Origin: Pleurodeles waltl
Taxonomy: Eukaryota > Chordata > Amphibia > Caudata > Salamandridae
Direction of reading: 5' to 3'
DNA length: 64,000 bases
Assembly: GCF_031143425.1 (NCBI RefSeq)
Contig: NC_090444.1
Span: 1,353,962,323 to 1,354,026,322, forward strand
Shown here: positions 21,786 through 34,170 of the stretch, piece after piece
Position numbering within the stretch: the stretch's first letter is position 1
Layout: each line of letters opens with the position of its first letter
The notes under the pieces: generated by a model
The model's input: the letters and a program-made list of their open reading frames with translations, nothing else
Told to the model about the DNA's origin: nothing
Database searches by the model: none
Made by a program: the position numbers and the translations under genes

Positions 21786-23473
21786 ACACATTGCCTATTG
21801 ATCAATATCAAAGAGTCATGTACATCAATGGCTCAGCACAACCTGCAATAGGCACAAAGCATCAATACTCTGCTGCGTGCACTGTCGTAAGCAGCTATAT
21901 GGAGGGTAATAAGTTCTATCCACAACAAACTTTCACGCAAACCCTAGGGGATTGCAGTGCACAACTAGCAGAGCTAAAAGGTCTGGTGATGGCACTGGAA
22001 AAACGGATCCTACACAGCTAATACTAATTGTCTGTGATTCATACTATTGTGTCCAGTCCTTCAATGAATATCAGAATTACTGGCGCCAGAATGGGTTCAG
22101 AGATTCCAAAGGTAACACCATCAAACACAGACTTCTGTAGGGGAAAGTAGCGGATCTGAAGGAAACACTACCAAATGTCCATGCTGTACATACACTTGGA
22201 CAGCAGCACATTGAAATACACTGGCTGATGAAGCAGCCTAATCAACAGTAGCTACGGTTTCTGTTGCTGAAGTAACGAGTTCTAGAACGAAACCGGACGA
22301 TGACATATAGGCTGCTGTGAAAGCCAAGGCTGAAGGCACGCCCTTACCAAAAGCATTTCCTGCTAAATATTCCTACCGAATGGGAGGCATCTTTGACGCA
22401 GAAGTAAAAATACCAGGCGTGAGAGTTCGAGTAATTCCCAATAAAGACCTAAGGCCAGAGTTGATCGAAGCAGCGCATGAGGGGGTTGCCTCTTCCCATG
22501 CTGGTGTGGTGGCCACAATATCATTATTGCAAGCAGTATGTCCTTTGTTGTGATATCTGCCAAAAAATTAAGGGGTCCACCGTCAAACGCCCACTGCAGG
22601 CACCCCTCCTAATTTCTAACAAACCATTACAATGTGTGTACTTGGACCATTGTGGTCCCCTAACTCCTGACAGTGCATGTTAATTCATTTTAGTCGCTGT
22701 TGACTCCTGCTCCAGATTTCTATGGGTGTAGCTACAACGCTCGGCTGACGTTCGGACTGTTATTAAAGATTTGCAAGTCTTTATCGGCAAACATGCAGTT
22801 GCAGCTTTCCACTCGGACCAGGGCCCTGCTTTCGCCTCAAGGGCATTCAGGGACGCCATGGCTTAGTTAGGGGTCCAACTCCATTACTCGTCTCCATTTC
22901 ATCCCGAGGGAAATAGTCTAGTGGAGCGACAAAACCGAGATTTAAAGCAATCCTTAACAGCCAGAGTATTAGGTATGGGTCGTAGTTGGCTTGATCACCT
23001 ATATGGAGTCCAGAGAGCACTTAATAATCTGCTTAGAAGGTCCCTGTCATACTTCATACGAGTGTCTGTTTGGAACTCAAATGTATGTTCCAGATCTTGA
23101 TGGTCCAGGTGTGGAAGCGGCAAAAACACCTTTTGACATAAATGAACATGTCACTGTAGTGAAGGAATTACAACAGTTTTGTGACGACAATGCTTCTGCC
23201 AGTGCTGCCTCCGTAGGAATTAAGGAAATACCAATGACATCTACCAGCTTGATTCCAAAGGTTGGGGATCTAGTACGTGAAAAAGTTTCTGAGAAAAAGG
23301 AGTTCAGTCCTTCCTATTGTGCACCGGTTCCAGTCCTGGCAATACATGGTACCAGAACTGTTACTCTACCACCGCTGCCTGGTTCTAAAGAAAAACGCTT
23401 TGTCTACATCGACAATGTCAAGTTACAACATGTGGCTGTTCCTGTACAGCAGACCAAGAGGACCAACCAGTAG
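21786..23473 (+). pseudogene. pol: ERV A pol, 3' part: RNase H and integrase
   Basis: RNase H restarts with YINGSAQPAIGTKHQYSAAC; the first catalytic Asp (YTDGSAQ in B) is Asn here (AAT at 21,827). GDCSAQLAELK and VCDSYYC follow. Integrase: HEGVASSHAG with the zinc-binding histidines, CDICQKIKG, core Asp in LDHCGPL (about 22,650), FHSDQGPAFA (about 22,812) and Glu in HPEGNSLVER (about 22,905). The last part reads IDNVKLQH to about 23,473. There are several stops and frame changes (for example 22,139, 22,551, 22,680, 22,731). Compared with B it keeps about 19 bases near 22,765 that B has lost. Confidence 0.82.
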
Positions 23474-24682
23474 TACCCGAATCCCTCTCACTGGTGGTCA
23501 AGATGTCCCTCAACAAGTTATGAGCAGCAACACTTACACCTCTCCGAGCGTGGGGATGGTGGAAAATGATCTTGCATTAGTTCCACTAACATCTATTACA
23601 ACAAGGAACATGGAAATTGCTGATCGATTTGACTCGACCTCTACACAAATGGATGGTGTCATTTACAGTAAACCACCGCTGGAGACTCCTACCAGTCATC
23701 CTCCATCAAATACAGCTCCAGTTTTTGCATGAACTGCTTCTGGATACTTTGCCAACATCACTGGCACCTTTTCGCACTCATTTGCCTCTTCAACACCTAA
23801 ACTGGCAAAAACACGTAAGCTGATAAATTGGCTTAAATCAAATTACTTTATTTTCCCATGGAACTATCTGTGGCTTTTCTTGACTATATTTGCTTTCCTC
23901 CTTTGGATTGGTTCACATTTGACATATATGGCCCGACGGAGGTCATTCAAATACCATATGTGTTTAAACTTTCCATTAATGATGTAATAATATTCAGAGT
24001 TGTTTCTATGATCAAAGAGTTGAAGTATTTTACTGTATTTGAAAGTGAGGATGTTTATCAATCCAAAGAGAATTATGGTGACATGTTTTGCTATAATTAT
24101 TATGGACACCATTTCATTCACAGAGCACGTACCCCAAAAACTATTTTTAATTACACACAATGGGAACATTGTTCAACTCCACCACAAGGGAGTTCTAAAA
24201 CATATTCTGAAAAGTTTGCATATTTTTCTGGGCGCAATGTTAAAAATGCTGAGTCATATTATTTCAAATTGCCATTTATGGAAAATGCACATACATTATT
24301 GACAGATAAAAAATGTATATATTTTCCACTTTTAATTTAAAGCGACAACAACTAATGGCTAAGAAAGAAGCGACTTATGTCTTGTTAAATATTGAGAAAT
24401 TAGAAAAGTTGCCTTTTACTGTGGCTGAAATACCATCTGCTGAGTGGTTAAGAAACTGGGCCATTAATCTGCCTATTTCAACACTTCAATTCACGTCCTG
24501 CTTTAAACACATTCCAGTGGGCAGATATGAAAGGTTAGGAGATAGTCACATCCATGAGGTGTGGGAGCTACCCTTTTCATACAAATGTCTCAGTGTCGTG
24601 AAAGAGGTCTTTCTTAGCGGTAGTGAATGCAAGACTTCTGTCAGCCATTCAATGGTTTGTAAACAGCTGTCCTTGCACGGGG
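23418..24682 (+). pseudogene. env: ERV A env, 5' part
   Basis: Env overlaps the end of pol in another frame, beginning MSSYNMWLFLYSRPRGP near 23,418 (B: TSNYTMWPILHSRPGGP). The leader has a long hydrophobic segment after a WNYLW box (about 23,860-23,905). The surface part keeps IYGPTEVIQIPYVFK, NYTQWEHCSTPP and YFSGR; the transmembrane part keeps MAKKEATYVLLNIEKLEKLPF (24,357 on). Frameshifts and deletions remove part of the leader/surface junction and the centre. It is cut at about 24,682 by ERV B and resumes at 40,830. Confidence 0.8.
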
Positions 24683-25053
24683 TGTAGTGAATCCTAGTTT
24701 GTTTTAATGGGATAACAGGAGTTAGCTTACCCTCTGGCTTGTAGACTTGTGCCCCCGTCACCTAGTGACTTTTAACCTACTTAGTTTGCTCTGTCTTAGC
24801 CCATTTAATGATTTATTTCTTCTAAGATGGCTGCCTTGTTTATAGTTAGGCCACTTGTTATGAGCTACTTTATCAGTGTCACCGCGCCAAGGCATCAAGA
24901 TCACCACCAAAGACAAACAAACAGTAGATGTTCACACTTAGGGATTTTCCCTCTCTATACTTTCGAGGGATTGTTGATATTAATTGCCGTCCCAAGCATG
25001 TCTGTTATCTATTGTTCTGGAATACACCTACGTCAGGGGACCTTGTAGATCTG

Positions 25054-25060
25054 TATAAAT
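25054..25060 (+). promoter_or_regulatory. TATA box of LTR B
   Basis: TATAAAT, preceded by CCTTGTAGATCTG; the identical box is at 40,104-40,110 in the 3' LTR. A CGTCAGG motif lies about 20 bases upstream in both. It would direct transcription from the LTR. Confidence 0.6.
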
Positions 25061-25464
25061 ACATCACACTTTAGACAGATAATCAGAGGGATTCCGACCA
25101 GAGGGCATCGCCACCATCACTGATACCGATGCTGCAGTCATCTTGACGCTGACCCAGTCTTCGTGTCCCTACGGAGTCTGGGATGGAGACCTCATTCCAG
25201 GGTAACGAGGGTTGGGGGCTCCTCTCATGGACACGACTTTGGCAGATTAGGTTTAGCGAACACAGCTCTCCTTTACGTAGGAGGTTAGGCCTACTCAAAT
25301 GAGGGTAATAGGGCATATTCCATCTTATATATCTTTTTCATGTATTGCAAAATGGTGGGGGTCTTCATAACAATGACTCTCTTCTTCACAATACTGTTAC
25401 TTGCTATATTCATTATCCTAATCATTGCAGTCCATGCAACTTATCGCAAATTGCAGTTATGTTA

Positions 25465-25470
25465 AATAAA
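25465..25470 (+). terminator. Poly(A) signal in 5' LTR B
   Basis: AATAAA within GTTAAATAAAAAGC. The 3' LTR has GTTAAGTAAAAAGC at 40,511, so the hexamer is lost in the copy that would end the transcript. Confidence 0.6.
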
Positions 25471-25779
25471 AAGCTATTATAACTTTACTGCATCTGTGTC
25501 ATTGCCTGTGTTTGTATGAGACATAATATATTTGTTAGAAAAGGGTAATCTCCGTTTAACCACGACATACCCTGAGATATCTTACTTTGAGTCCAGGAGT
25601 AAGCGACTGCCATAAATCACCTGTTACTATTGTGTTTCTGGTGAGGTACTGCTAGTGAGCCGGTAAGGTTGGGACAACAGTTGCGACTTGTTGTAGGAAA
25701 GTCTCAGTCGCCTACAAACAACAGTACTGTTATCCTTAAACCAGCAGTCTTGCTCGGAGCAAGAGTCCAAACTACGACA

Positions 25780-25797
25780 TGGCGCCACCAACGATGG
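25780..25797 (+). other. Primer-binding site of ERV B
   Basis: TGGCGCCACCAACGATGG directly follows the LTR. The first 14 bases equal the site of ERV A (10,718). Shared use of this primer supports a common lineage. Confidence 0.72.
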
Positions 25798-25910
25798 TGT
25801 TTAGGCACTAATTTACGGATTCCCTGACTATCTCTGTCTCACAGACAACAGGTACCCTAAGTACCATTATACGGAGACGTCCGTGGTCTTTGGGAGAATC
25901 CTCCTCAGCT

Positions 25911-25922
25911 GAACAGGTAACA
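25911..25922 (+). promoter_or_regulatory. Candidate splice donor in the ERV B leader
   Basis: GAACAG before GTAACACC, about 90 bases upstream of the gag ATG. It would serve spliced pol, env and accessory mRNAs. ERV A reads CTAACTAGGGACTACC at this place and lacks the GT. Confidence 0.4.
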
Positions 25923-26009
25923 CCTAATTAAGCTGTAGGTTGTTCGAGCTCGAACTTATAAAAAGGAATAAGACTTCCCCTATTTGGTGTTCCGTTTCTC
26001 TAAACAACT

Positions 26010-27500
26010 ATGGCTAATACCATAGACATACCTGCAAATGCAAGACATGCACTTACACAACATTTCTTAGCGCATGGCCTTACGGAAGAGGGCGGGGATG
26101 TTACTCTGACAATAGAGGCAACTGAAGCATACCAAACAGAAACATTTCACTGTTGGGTCACCTTTCCTGAGGTTGACCAACGAACGCACACATTTCACAC
26201 ATATGAAGTTGCGAACGTACCTGTACGGTACGAAGCATACCAGTATCATGAAATTTCGCTCACGTATCAAGAGCATCAGAACTGGTTTGAAGGTACCCTA
26301 CCACATGTACTACGAAGAGTGAGGCTAGGTCCTTTAAGTAATGAGGGACCTACATGGCCTATGTTTGCCACATATACACCTCACCCAGGCATACAGAATA
26401 TGCTGATAGCAGATTTACGAGTTTGGTATAATGAATTAGTGGCATTATATAGACGATTGGTTCAGTTCGTAATGCGAACATTGAACACAACACCAGCGCG
26501 TCCAGCACCGCCAGTAGCTGGGGGTTATCAATTGGCTACTGGGATGAATCCACAAACAGTGCATACTATTATGGGTTAAGTGCCCACAGAGCGGGAAAAA
26601 ATACCATTCTGGATAGCCCAGAAAACTAATCAGCTGGAAGCTGTGTTTACCCATACGGGACCACAGAAAAAACATAGGTTGCTCACTATGTGCTTGCCGT
26701 TTGGGATGGTTCCCTCAGTGGATGACTGTGCCACATGGGGTATGGTCTTCGCTGCCGTGTATACTACCACACATGGTACCCCGACACTTGCCAATTTACC
26801 GGAAGTGTTAAAACAAATATAAAATGAACATGGGGCTGCACCGGCCCTCAATCTGGGGATGAAATTGATGCGTAACTTTGACGCCGTCTCCTCGATAATA
26901 CTGAGTAATATTAAAGGGAAAGCGGTGGGACTGGCAATACGCCAGCGTCTCTGGGAAACTCCAAATGTGGAACAAGAGAGACAACTACCGAAAATAATTT
27001 CCGATACCTATACTAGTATAAGACGGGATAGTTTGGGAGCCAAACCTAAAAAATTGGAGTTACAAAGTACCGCCTATAAGGAGGGTACAAAGCAGGCACA
27101 AGAGGGCTCTAAGAAGTGCTGGGACAAACAAAAAGATTTCAAAGAAAGAAGAAATAAGAGAGCTGATTCTCCACATCCGGAGTACTCCGAAAGGAGGTAT
27201 AATCTCAGAAATAGGGAGCACATTAGACCTCCAGACAGATATACTGATTCACGTCCCTCTCATTCCTTTCAGAATGCACCAGATAAACGTCGCGAGAGAG
27301 GGGGCCGTCAAGATCGACGTCCGGAATACGTGAAAGAAAAGAAAGACTCACCACAGTCTACCATTAAAAAAGAAGAAAAGACTCCTCAGCAAAACCCACA
27401 GTTTAAAAAGAAGAAGGTGGCAGCACTGACAGTTAAAAATGCCAGTAGTATTGAGAATGCTGTTGAGGAACAAGAGGTGGGTATTGACTCTGTTAGATAG
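26010..27500 (+). pseudogene. gag: ERV B gag (first copy)
   Basis: Starts ATGGCTAATACC at 26,010. The N-terminal matrix-like part is open for 189 codons, then TAA at 26,577; a second TAA is at 26,820. Capsid-like part: LLTMCLPFGMVPSVDD and TPTLANLPEVLKQ. After that, 214 open codons end in a strongly basic tail (RYNLRNREHIRPPDRY, ERGGRQDRRPEY, QFKKKKV) with no CCHC knuckle, as in spumavirus Gag, which binds RNA by Gly/Arg-rich boxes. Only these two stops break it. From 26,801 the sequence is repeated at 28,538. Confidence 0.82.
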
Positions 27501-28537
27501 CGCGGCAGAGGTCACGATATGTCGCCAGAGTCTGAAAGATCATCTGGATGCAACAGCAACTAGCGATTACATCGCGGTTGAGACAGCGGATGGCCGCGTT
27601 CTCCCCCCGATAGGGTTTATGATTTAACAATTCAGATACAGGGAGACGTGAGACGCCCGATTAGTGTAATATTTTGGGATGAACTTACTAGTGATATCCT
27701 ATTGAACCAGAGGGACTGGCCACTTGAACACGTCCGCAAGCTCCCGCATGGGGAAGATGTCATTTTGCCTTCTTTCTCCGATCTTGTTCCAGAAGCAGCC
27801 AAAGAAGCCTATGCTGCTGAATGGGCTTTAGCACAGACACCTGCACTATACCGTAATCATGTAAGTTGGGACAAGGAGTCTCCTTGTCATATTATTCCCG
27901 TTAGGTCTACACCCCAACCGCAGCCACAATACCCTGTTAAACATGAAGCAAAAGCTCAGGTGAAGGAGATACTATCACAACTTGAGTACCAGGGAGTAAT
28001 TATGCCCTGTTCATCTGCGATGAATAACCTATTATTCCCCGTTGCAAAGCTGGATCATTCATATAGAATAGTGGTTGATTATAGACACTTAAATAGTCAC
28101 ACACGCACTTATGCTATACAAAATTCACACAGCACAGCACTGATAAACAATATAGTGCGTAAAAAATATAAAACTACATTGGATATATCTAATGGATTTT
28201 TCTGCCAGAATTTAGCGCATGAAAGTAGGGTCATAAGTGCATTTTCATTTGGCTCCCAGAAACGCTTTTGTCGTTTACCTCAAGGCTATAAAAATAGCCC
28301 GGGCCTGTTTTCAGCCCGTGAAACATCAATTTTGCACAAGCTTGATTCAGATGCATTGTCCTATGTGGATGATATTTATTTCACTGACGACACCCTTGAC
28401 ATTCATCTTGCGAGGGTCGATCGGATAATTTTGGGATTTGCAGACCTCGGTTACACATTTAATTTTAAGAAAAGCAAGATAGCCTTTCTTAGTGTATTGT
28501 TCCTGGGATATGAGCTATCGAACGAGGGGAAGAACCT
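26801..28537 (+). repeat. Tandem duplication I, first copy
   Basis: Covers gag C-terminal half, protease and most of RT. It is directly followed by the second copy (28,538-30,273). Start is GGAAGTGTTAAAAC; the junction at 28,538 joins AAGAACCT to GGAAGTG, with GG shared by both parents. Confidence 0.93.
27439..28537 (+). pseudogene. pol: ERV B pol (first copy): protease and RT
   Basis: Opens with its own ATG at 27,439, overlapping gag by about 60 bases in the +1 frame, as expected when pol is made from a separate mRNA. Protease: TLLDSAAEVTI. A frame change follows at the C-run near 27,601-27,607. RT: HVSWDKESPCHIIPV, EYQGVIMPC, VVDYRHLNSHT, RLPQGYKNSPGLF and active site YVDD at 28,362-28,373. 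It is cut at 28,537 by the duplication junction and runs into gag sequence. RNase H and integrase follow only after the second copy. Confidence 0.85.
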
Positions 28538-29236
28538 GGAAGTGTTAAACAAATACAAAATGAACATGGGGCTGCACCGGCCCTCGATCTGGGGATGAAA
28601 TTGATGCGTAACTTTGACGCCATCTCCTCGATAATACTGAGTAATATTAAAGGGGAAGCGCTGGGACTGGCAATACGCCAGCGTCTCTGGGAAACTCCAA
28701 ATGTGGAACAAGAGAGACAGCTACCGAAAATAATTTCCGATACCTATACTAGTATAAGACGGGATAGTTTGGGAGCCAAACCTAAAAAATTGGAGTTACA
28801 AAGTACCGCCTATAAGGAGGGTACAAAGCAGGCACAAGAGGGCTCTAAGAAGCGCTGGGACAAACAAAAAGATTTCAAAGAAAGAAGAAATAAGAGAGCT
28901 GATTCTCCACATCCGGAGTACTCCGAAAGGGGGTATAATCTCAGAAATAGGGAGCACATTAGACCTCCAGACAGATATACTGATTCACGTCCCTCTCGTT
29001 CCTTTCAGAATGCACCGGATAAACGTAGCAAGAGAGGGGGCCGTCAAGATCAACGTCCGGAATACGTGAAAGAAAAGAAAGACTCACCACAGTCTACCAT
29101 TAAAAAAGAAGAAAAGACTCCTCAGCAAAACCCACAGTTTAAAAAGAAGAAGGTGGCAGCACTGACAGTTAAAAATGCCAGTAGTATTGAGAACGCTGTT
29201 GAGGAACAAGAGGTGGGTAGTGACTCTGTTAGATAG
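28538..29236 (+). pseudogene. gag: ERV B gag fragment (second copy)
   Basis: Second copy of the gag C-terminal half, open from 28,595 to the TAG at 29,236. It begins at the duplication junction, so it lacks the matrix part and start. It has CAA where the first copy has the TAA at 26,820, but a 1-base loss nearby changes the frame. Basic tail as in the first copy with a few substitutions (RGYNLRN, KRSKRGGRQDQR). Confidence 0.85.
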
Positions 29237-30273
29237 CGCGGCAGAGGTCATGATATGTCGCCAGAGTCTGAAAGATCATCTGGATGCGACAGCAACTAGC
29301 GATTACATCGCGGTTGAGACAGCGGATGGCCGCGTTCTCCCCCCGATAGGGTTTATGATTTAACAATTCAGATAGAGGGAGACGTGAGACGCCCAATTAG
29401 TGTAATATTTTGGGATGAACTTACTAGTGATATCCTATTGAACCAGAGGGACTGGCCACTTGAACACATCCGCAAGCTCCCGCATGGGGAAGATGTCATT
29501 TTGCCTTCTTTCTCCGATCTTGTTCCAGAAGCAGCCAAAGAAGCCTATGCTGCTGAATGGGCTTTAGCACAGACACCTGCACTATACCGTAATCATGTAA
29601 GTTGGGACAAGGAGTCTCCTTGTCATATTATTCCCGTTAGGTCTACACCCCAACCGCAGCCACAATACCCTGTTAAACATGAAGCAAAAGCTCAGGTGAA
29701 GGAGATACTATCACAACTTGAGTACCAGGGAGTAATTATGCCCTGTTCATCTGCGATGAATAACCAATTATTCCCCGTTGCAAAGCCGGATCATTCATAT
29801 AGAATAGTGGTTGATTATAGACACTTAAATAGTCATACACGCACTTATGCTATACAAAATTCACACAGCACAGCACTGATAAACAATATAGTGCGTAAGA
29901 AATATAAAACTACATCGGATATATCTAATGGATTTTTCTGCCAGAATTTAGCGCATGAAAGTAGGGTCATAAGTGCATTTTCATTTGGCTCCCAGAAACG
30001 CTTTTGTCGTTTACCTCAAGGCTATAAAAATAGCCCGGGCCTGTTTTCAGCCCGTGAAACATCAATTTTGCACAAGCTTGATTCAGATGCATTGTCCTAT
30101 GTGGATGATATTTATTTCACTGACAACACCCTTGACATTCATCTTGCGAGGGTCGATCGGATAATTTTGGGATTTGCAGACCTCGGTTATACATTTAATT
30201 TTAAGAAAAGCAAGATAGCCTTTCTTAGTGTATTGTTCCTGGGATATGAGCTATCGAACGAGGGGAAGAACCT
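28538..30273 (+). repeat. Tandem duplication I, second copy
   Basis: Same content as 26,801-28,537, about 1 to 2 percent different by eye. One base is missing in an A-run near 28,548, so the unit is 1,736 instead of 1,737 bp. The right edge is where the sequence continues CCTGGCCCGCAC at 30,271. Confidence 0.93.
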
Positions 30274-32600
30274 GGCCCGCACTTCCTAGAAAAGTGTGCT
30301 CAACTACAGCCTCCGAACACACTTAAGAAATTACAGTCATTACTGGGTTTCTTCAATTTTGGCAGAACATACATTCCAGATTAGGCAGAACGCATCAAGC
30401 CACTTTATGACTTAATTCAGCCCAATTTTTCTAGCAGGCGATGGACGATTGAACACACACACATCCTTAGAGATATGCAACGGGACATGCTAGAAGCGAA
30501 ACACTTACACACACGTGACAATAAGACAAATTTGGTCATCAGAATAATTGCTGGTGCCCTTGGATTTACTTATGTCACCTTTAATGAGGATGACACAGTG
30601 CCGATAGCATATAAATCACATTTATATTCAAATGCTGAAAAACGTTTTGCACCTACAGAAAAGATTCTGACAGCAGTTCAGATGTCTGTCATAAAAGAGA
30701 GAACTTGCCCGGGGGAAACGCATTATTGTTGTCTCCCCAGTGCCGGCCTTAGAGGCTGTCACTAAAGCAAGCGTTACGAATGCTAAGGCATTACATCCAC
30801 GCTGGATTCAATGGGCAACGTCTCTGACCGCCACTGATGACGATTATGTATTCGATCCAAGGCTTCAGACACAATAATTTCTCCAGTATGAACAGGAGTA
30901 CCCCGCTCCTCTAAATATCTTGCCACTAGACAGTTATAATACTATCATTTACACTGACGGATCAGCGCAACCGGCTGTAGGTACTAAACATCAATACTCG
31001 GCAGCTTGCGCAGCCATGTGCGGAGTGATGGAAGATGGAGTTTTCCACCCTCACTATACCTACACGCAGACCTTAGGGGACTGCACAGCCCAGTTGGCTG
31101 AGCTTAAGGCTCTTCTTCTGGTGCTCGAACATGCTGAGGCAGGAAGCCAGACTTTGATAGTCTGTGATTCATATTACTGCGTCCTGTCATACAATGAATA
31201 TCTCAATCATTGGAAACTGAACGGGTTTAGGGATTCTAAAGGAAACACCATTAAACACAAAATGTTGTGGGGAAGGGTGGCTGATCTTAGGGATAAGCTA
31301 CCATGTGTCCATGTAGTTCATACATTAGGACACCAGCGTGTAGGGACACTTGTTGCCAACAATACATTGGCTGATGATGCGGCCAAAACATCAGTAGCTA
31401 CGGCTTCTGTGGCTGCAGTGACTCGTTCTCGAACGAGGTTGGATAATGAAATATTGATTGCCGTTAAAGCTTCGGCTGCAGGCAAGACCCTTCCGAAAGG
31501 CTACCCTACAAACTATACTTACCATATCAGTGCACAGAATGTTGCTTATACAACAATTCCTGGGGTTGGAGATCAAGTGATCCCCAATGAAGACCAGAGA
31601 TTAGAGCTGATTACAGCCGCACATGAGGGTGTCACTTTTGCACATGCTGGTATACAGGCCACGATAACAATTCTACAGCAACAATACTGGTGGCCTGGTC
31701 TATGCAGACGAACTAAGCAGTATGTCCTTTGCTGTGACATTTGCCAGCAGATTAAGGGCTCTAATATCTAACGCCCTCCGCAGTCATCCTTCTTAGTGTC
31801 AGACAAGCCACTTCAGTGTGTGTACCTAGACCATTGTGGTCCCTTACAGCCTGATGGTGCATACAAATACATTCTAGTGGCTGTGGATTCCTGCTCTAGA
31901 TTCCTGTGGGTATGGCCACAGTGGTCGGCTGACGCCCGGACTGTTATATCGGTACATATGCGGTTGCAGCATTCCATTCGGACCAGGGCCCTGCATTTGC
32001 CTCTAAGGCATTTAGGGACACCATGGGGACGATGGGTGTGGAACTCCATTACTCCTCACCATACCATCCTGAGGGAAATTTGGTTGTGGAGAGGCGGAAT
32101 TGTGATCTAAAGCAGTCCTTAACAGCTCGAGTATTAGGTTCAGGCCGCAGTTGGTTACACCACCTATATGGGGTCCAGAGAGCACTGAATAATCTGCCAA
32201 GACGGTCCTTGGGGGGAAGGTCTCCATATGAGGTTCTCTTTGGGATACCTATGTATGTCCCAGATCTTGATGTCCCTGGTATGGTGGCGGCAGAAACGAC
32301 ATTTGACATAAAAGAACGTCTCACTGTTTTACAGGAGCTTCAACAATTTTGTGAAGATAAATCATCTGCAAGTGCTGCCACCTTAGGAATAAGGGAATTG
32401 GCTGGATTCCTAACGTTGGGGATCTGGTTCGTGAGAAGATCGCTGTGAAAAAGGAGTTCGGTTCATCATACAGAGCACCTGTACCAGTCTTGGGAATAAA
32501 AGGCACCAGGACTGTCATTCTACCACCACTGTCTGGTTCTAAATCGAACAGATTTATCTCCATTGATGACATCAAATTACACCATGTGGCCGATTCTTCA
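29175..32600 (+). pseudogene. pol: ERV B pol (second pro-RT copy, RNase H, first integrase copy)
   Basis: ATG at 29,175, LLDSAAEV protease, the same C-run frame change, then RT with YVDD at 30,098-30,109. After 30,274 the sequence is single-copy: RT connection with frame changes to 30,799. RNase H: IYTDGSAQPAVGTKHQYSAA (Asp codon at 30,956), DCTAQLAELK, VCDSYYC and DDAAKTS. Integrase: HEGVTFAHAG, CDICQQIKG, TAA at 31,769, LDHCGPL, then an 18-20-base loss near 31,950 that shifts frame before FHSDQGPA, and HPEGNLVVER. These integrase defects are also in the second copy. Confidence 0.85.
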
Positions 32601-34170
32601 CAGTAGACCAGGAGGTCCCTTGGGTGGTTCCCAATCCCCTCTCACTACCCAACAGGACATCCATCTACATAGTAGGATGAACATCACTGCTACTGACTAT
32701 GCAACTATGTCAACTGCTGTTCCGGACACTTCCTCGACCATGGGGAGGGCGGAAAATGAACTTTTGTTGGTTCCAGTCACATCTTCGGAGACTACCCCGC
32801 TTCAAGATTTGGCTGTATTTTACACGAACACTTCCACGGCTAATGACGTTGTTTATCAAGAACCTCCACGAGTGGTGGATCAGAATTCAGAGGGTCCTGT
32901 GTTTGCAGAGACTTCCTCTGGCTATTTCATTGACATTGATGATTTTTCTTCGGATTCCTCCTCAACTGTGACTGACAAACTTTCAAAAAGTAGTAAGCTG
33001 TATCGATGGCTTAAAAAGAACTATTTGATCTACCCATGGAACTATCTATGGTTCTGTTTGACATTTATTGCATTATTTTTATGGATTGGTTTTGTGACTG
33101 TTTTCTTTTTGCTGATTAATGGTCACTATATTCCTGACCGCTCCTCTGTGGAGCCTGTTGATGAAATTTTAACACCACATCATTCTTCACATAAGGTCCG
33201 ACGAGATTTGTCCCCTGTCAATATTACAGCTATACCAATTACTGATGGGATTGTGTGGGACAAAGTTCCATTCGATATATACGGGCCTACAGAGATTATT
33301 CAGATACCATACGTGTTCAAAATTTCAATGTCTGATGTTATTACACCTAATGTTGTCTCTGATGATTGGAATGTCCAAACAGTTGATTCCATGCTAACTG
33401 AAATGAAGGACTATTACGCTTTTGAAAGTGATGATGTATATGATTATACAATGAATTATGGGGAAATGTTCTGCTACAACAATTGGGGACATCACTACCT
33501 ACACCGTGCCACTAGATATAGACCTCTCTTGAACTACACACAGTGGGAACACTGTTCGACACCACCGGTGGGGAGTCCAAGGTATTATAGCGATAAATTT
33601 ACATACTTTTCCGGGCATGATACAAGAAAAGCAGAGTCATATTATTTTAAAATACCTCCGGCACAAATTAGAAAAATTTTGCTCACAGACACAAAACTGA
33701 TTTATTCAGAACCCTTTGTTTCCCGGCTCTCGATTGAGGGTTACGAATATTGGAAAAGGACTATTGACTTGAAAATTGTATGGGGAACACAAGATTGGCA
33801 GATACAGGGTAGGGAGGCTTTGTTTCGAGCATGCCTGATTCCTGTGCAAATTATTTTCTTAATGACACTATTGAGCAGACATCCTGTCTGAGGTTAGCAA
33901 AAATTAAAGACCTGAACACTCTCAGTATCCCTACTCTGGCAAAAATTAGAGATTGGCAACACTTTCTTAATGTCACAGAGGAAGGCTAGATGCAATGGTT
34001 AAGGCTGGTGCCTATAATTCTTCACTTTCCCATCCCGGCGGGTGGTTGGTATGGCCCTCCGACACTGATGGGTGTCAAAAGCATTTCTTGAACTCTTCAA
34101 GGGGGTTTTCAATTAACAGGCCTGACCCTCGCTTTCTATCAGGTCAACATACAGGTATAATTACAACATA
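30800..34170 (+). repeat. Tandem duplication II, first copy (3,371 bp)
   Basis: Covers RNase H, integrase and the first half of env. The second copy starts at once at 34,171. The junction joins TTACAACAT (env) to GCTGGATTC (pol) with AC shared by both parents. Confidence 0.94.
32563..34170 (+). pseudogene. env: ERV B env, truncated first copy
   Basis: Open from 32,563 to 33,891 (442 codons), then frame changes, and cut at 34,170 by the duplication junction, so it has no transmembrane subunit. It contains the leader, the hydrophobic segment after WNYLW (about 33,040-33,115), a furin-like KVRR at 33,193 and the first half of the surface subunit. It differs from the second copy at seven residues over the shared 442. 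Confidence 0.85.

Larger units (their letters stand above)
24683..25779 (+). repeat. 5' LTR of ERV B
   Basis: Starts TGTAGTGAATCC (the 3' copy reads GGTAGTG at the same place) and ends CTACGACA just before the primer-binding site. It holds TATAAAT (25,054) and AATAAA (25,465). It is unlike LTR A except in general plan, including a similar final AC-rich end. Confidence 0.88.

Noticed and set aside
24683..24690. Clean 4-bp target duplication for ERV B
   Set aside because: Only GTG is shared at the outer junctions, and the two LTR starts differ (TGTAGTG and GGTAGTG), so the duplication cannot be fixed.
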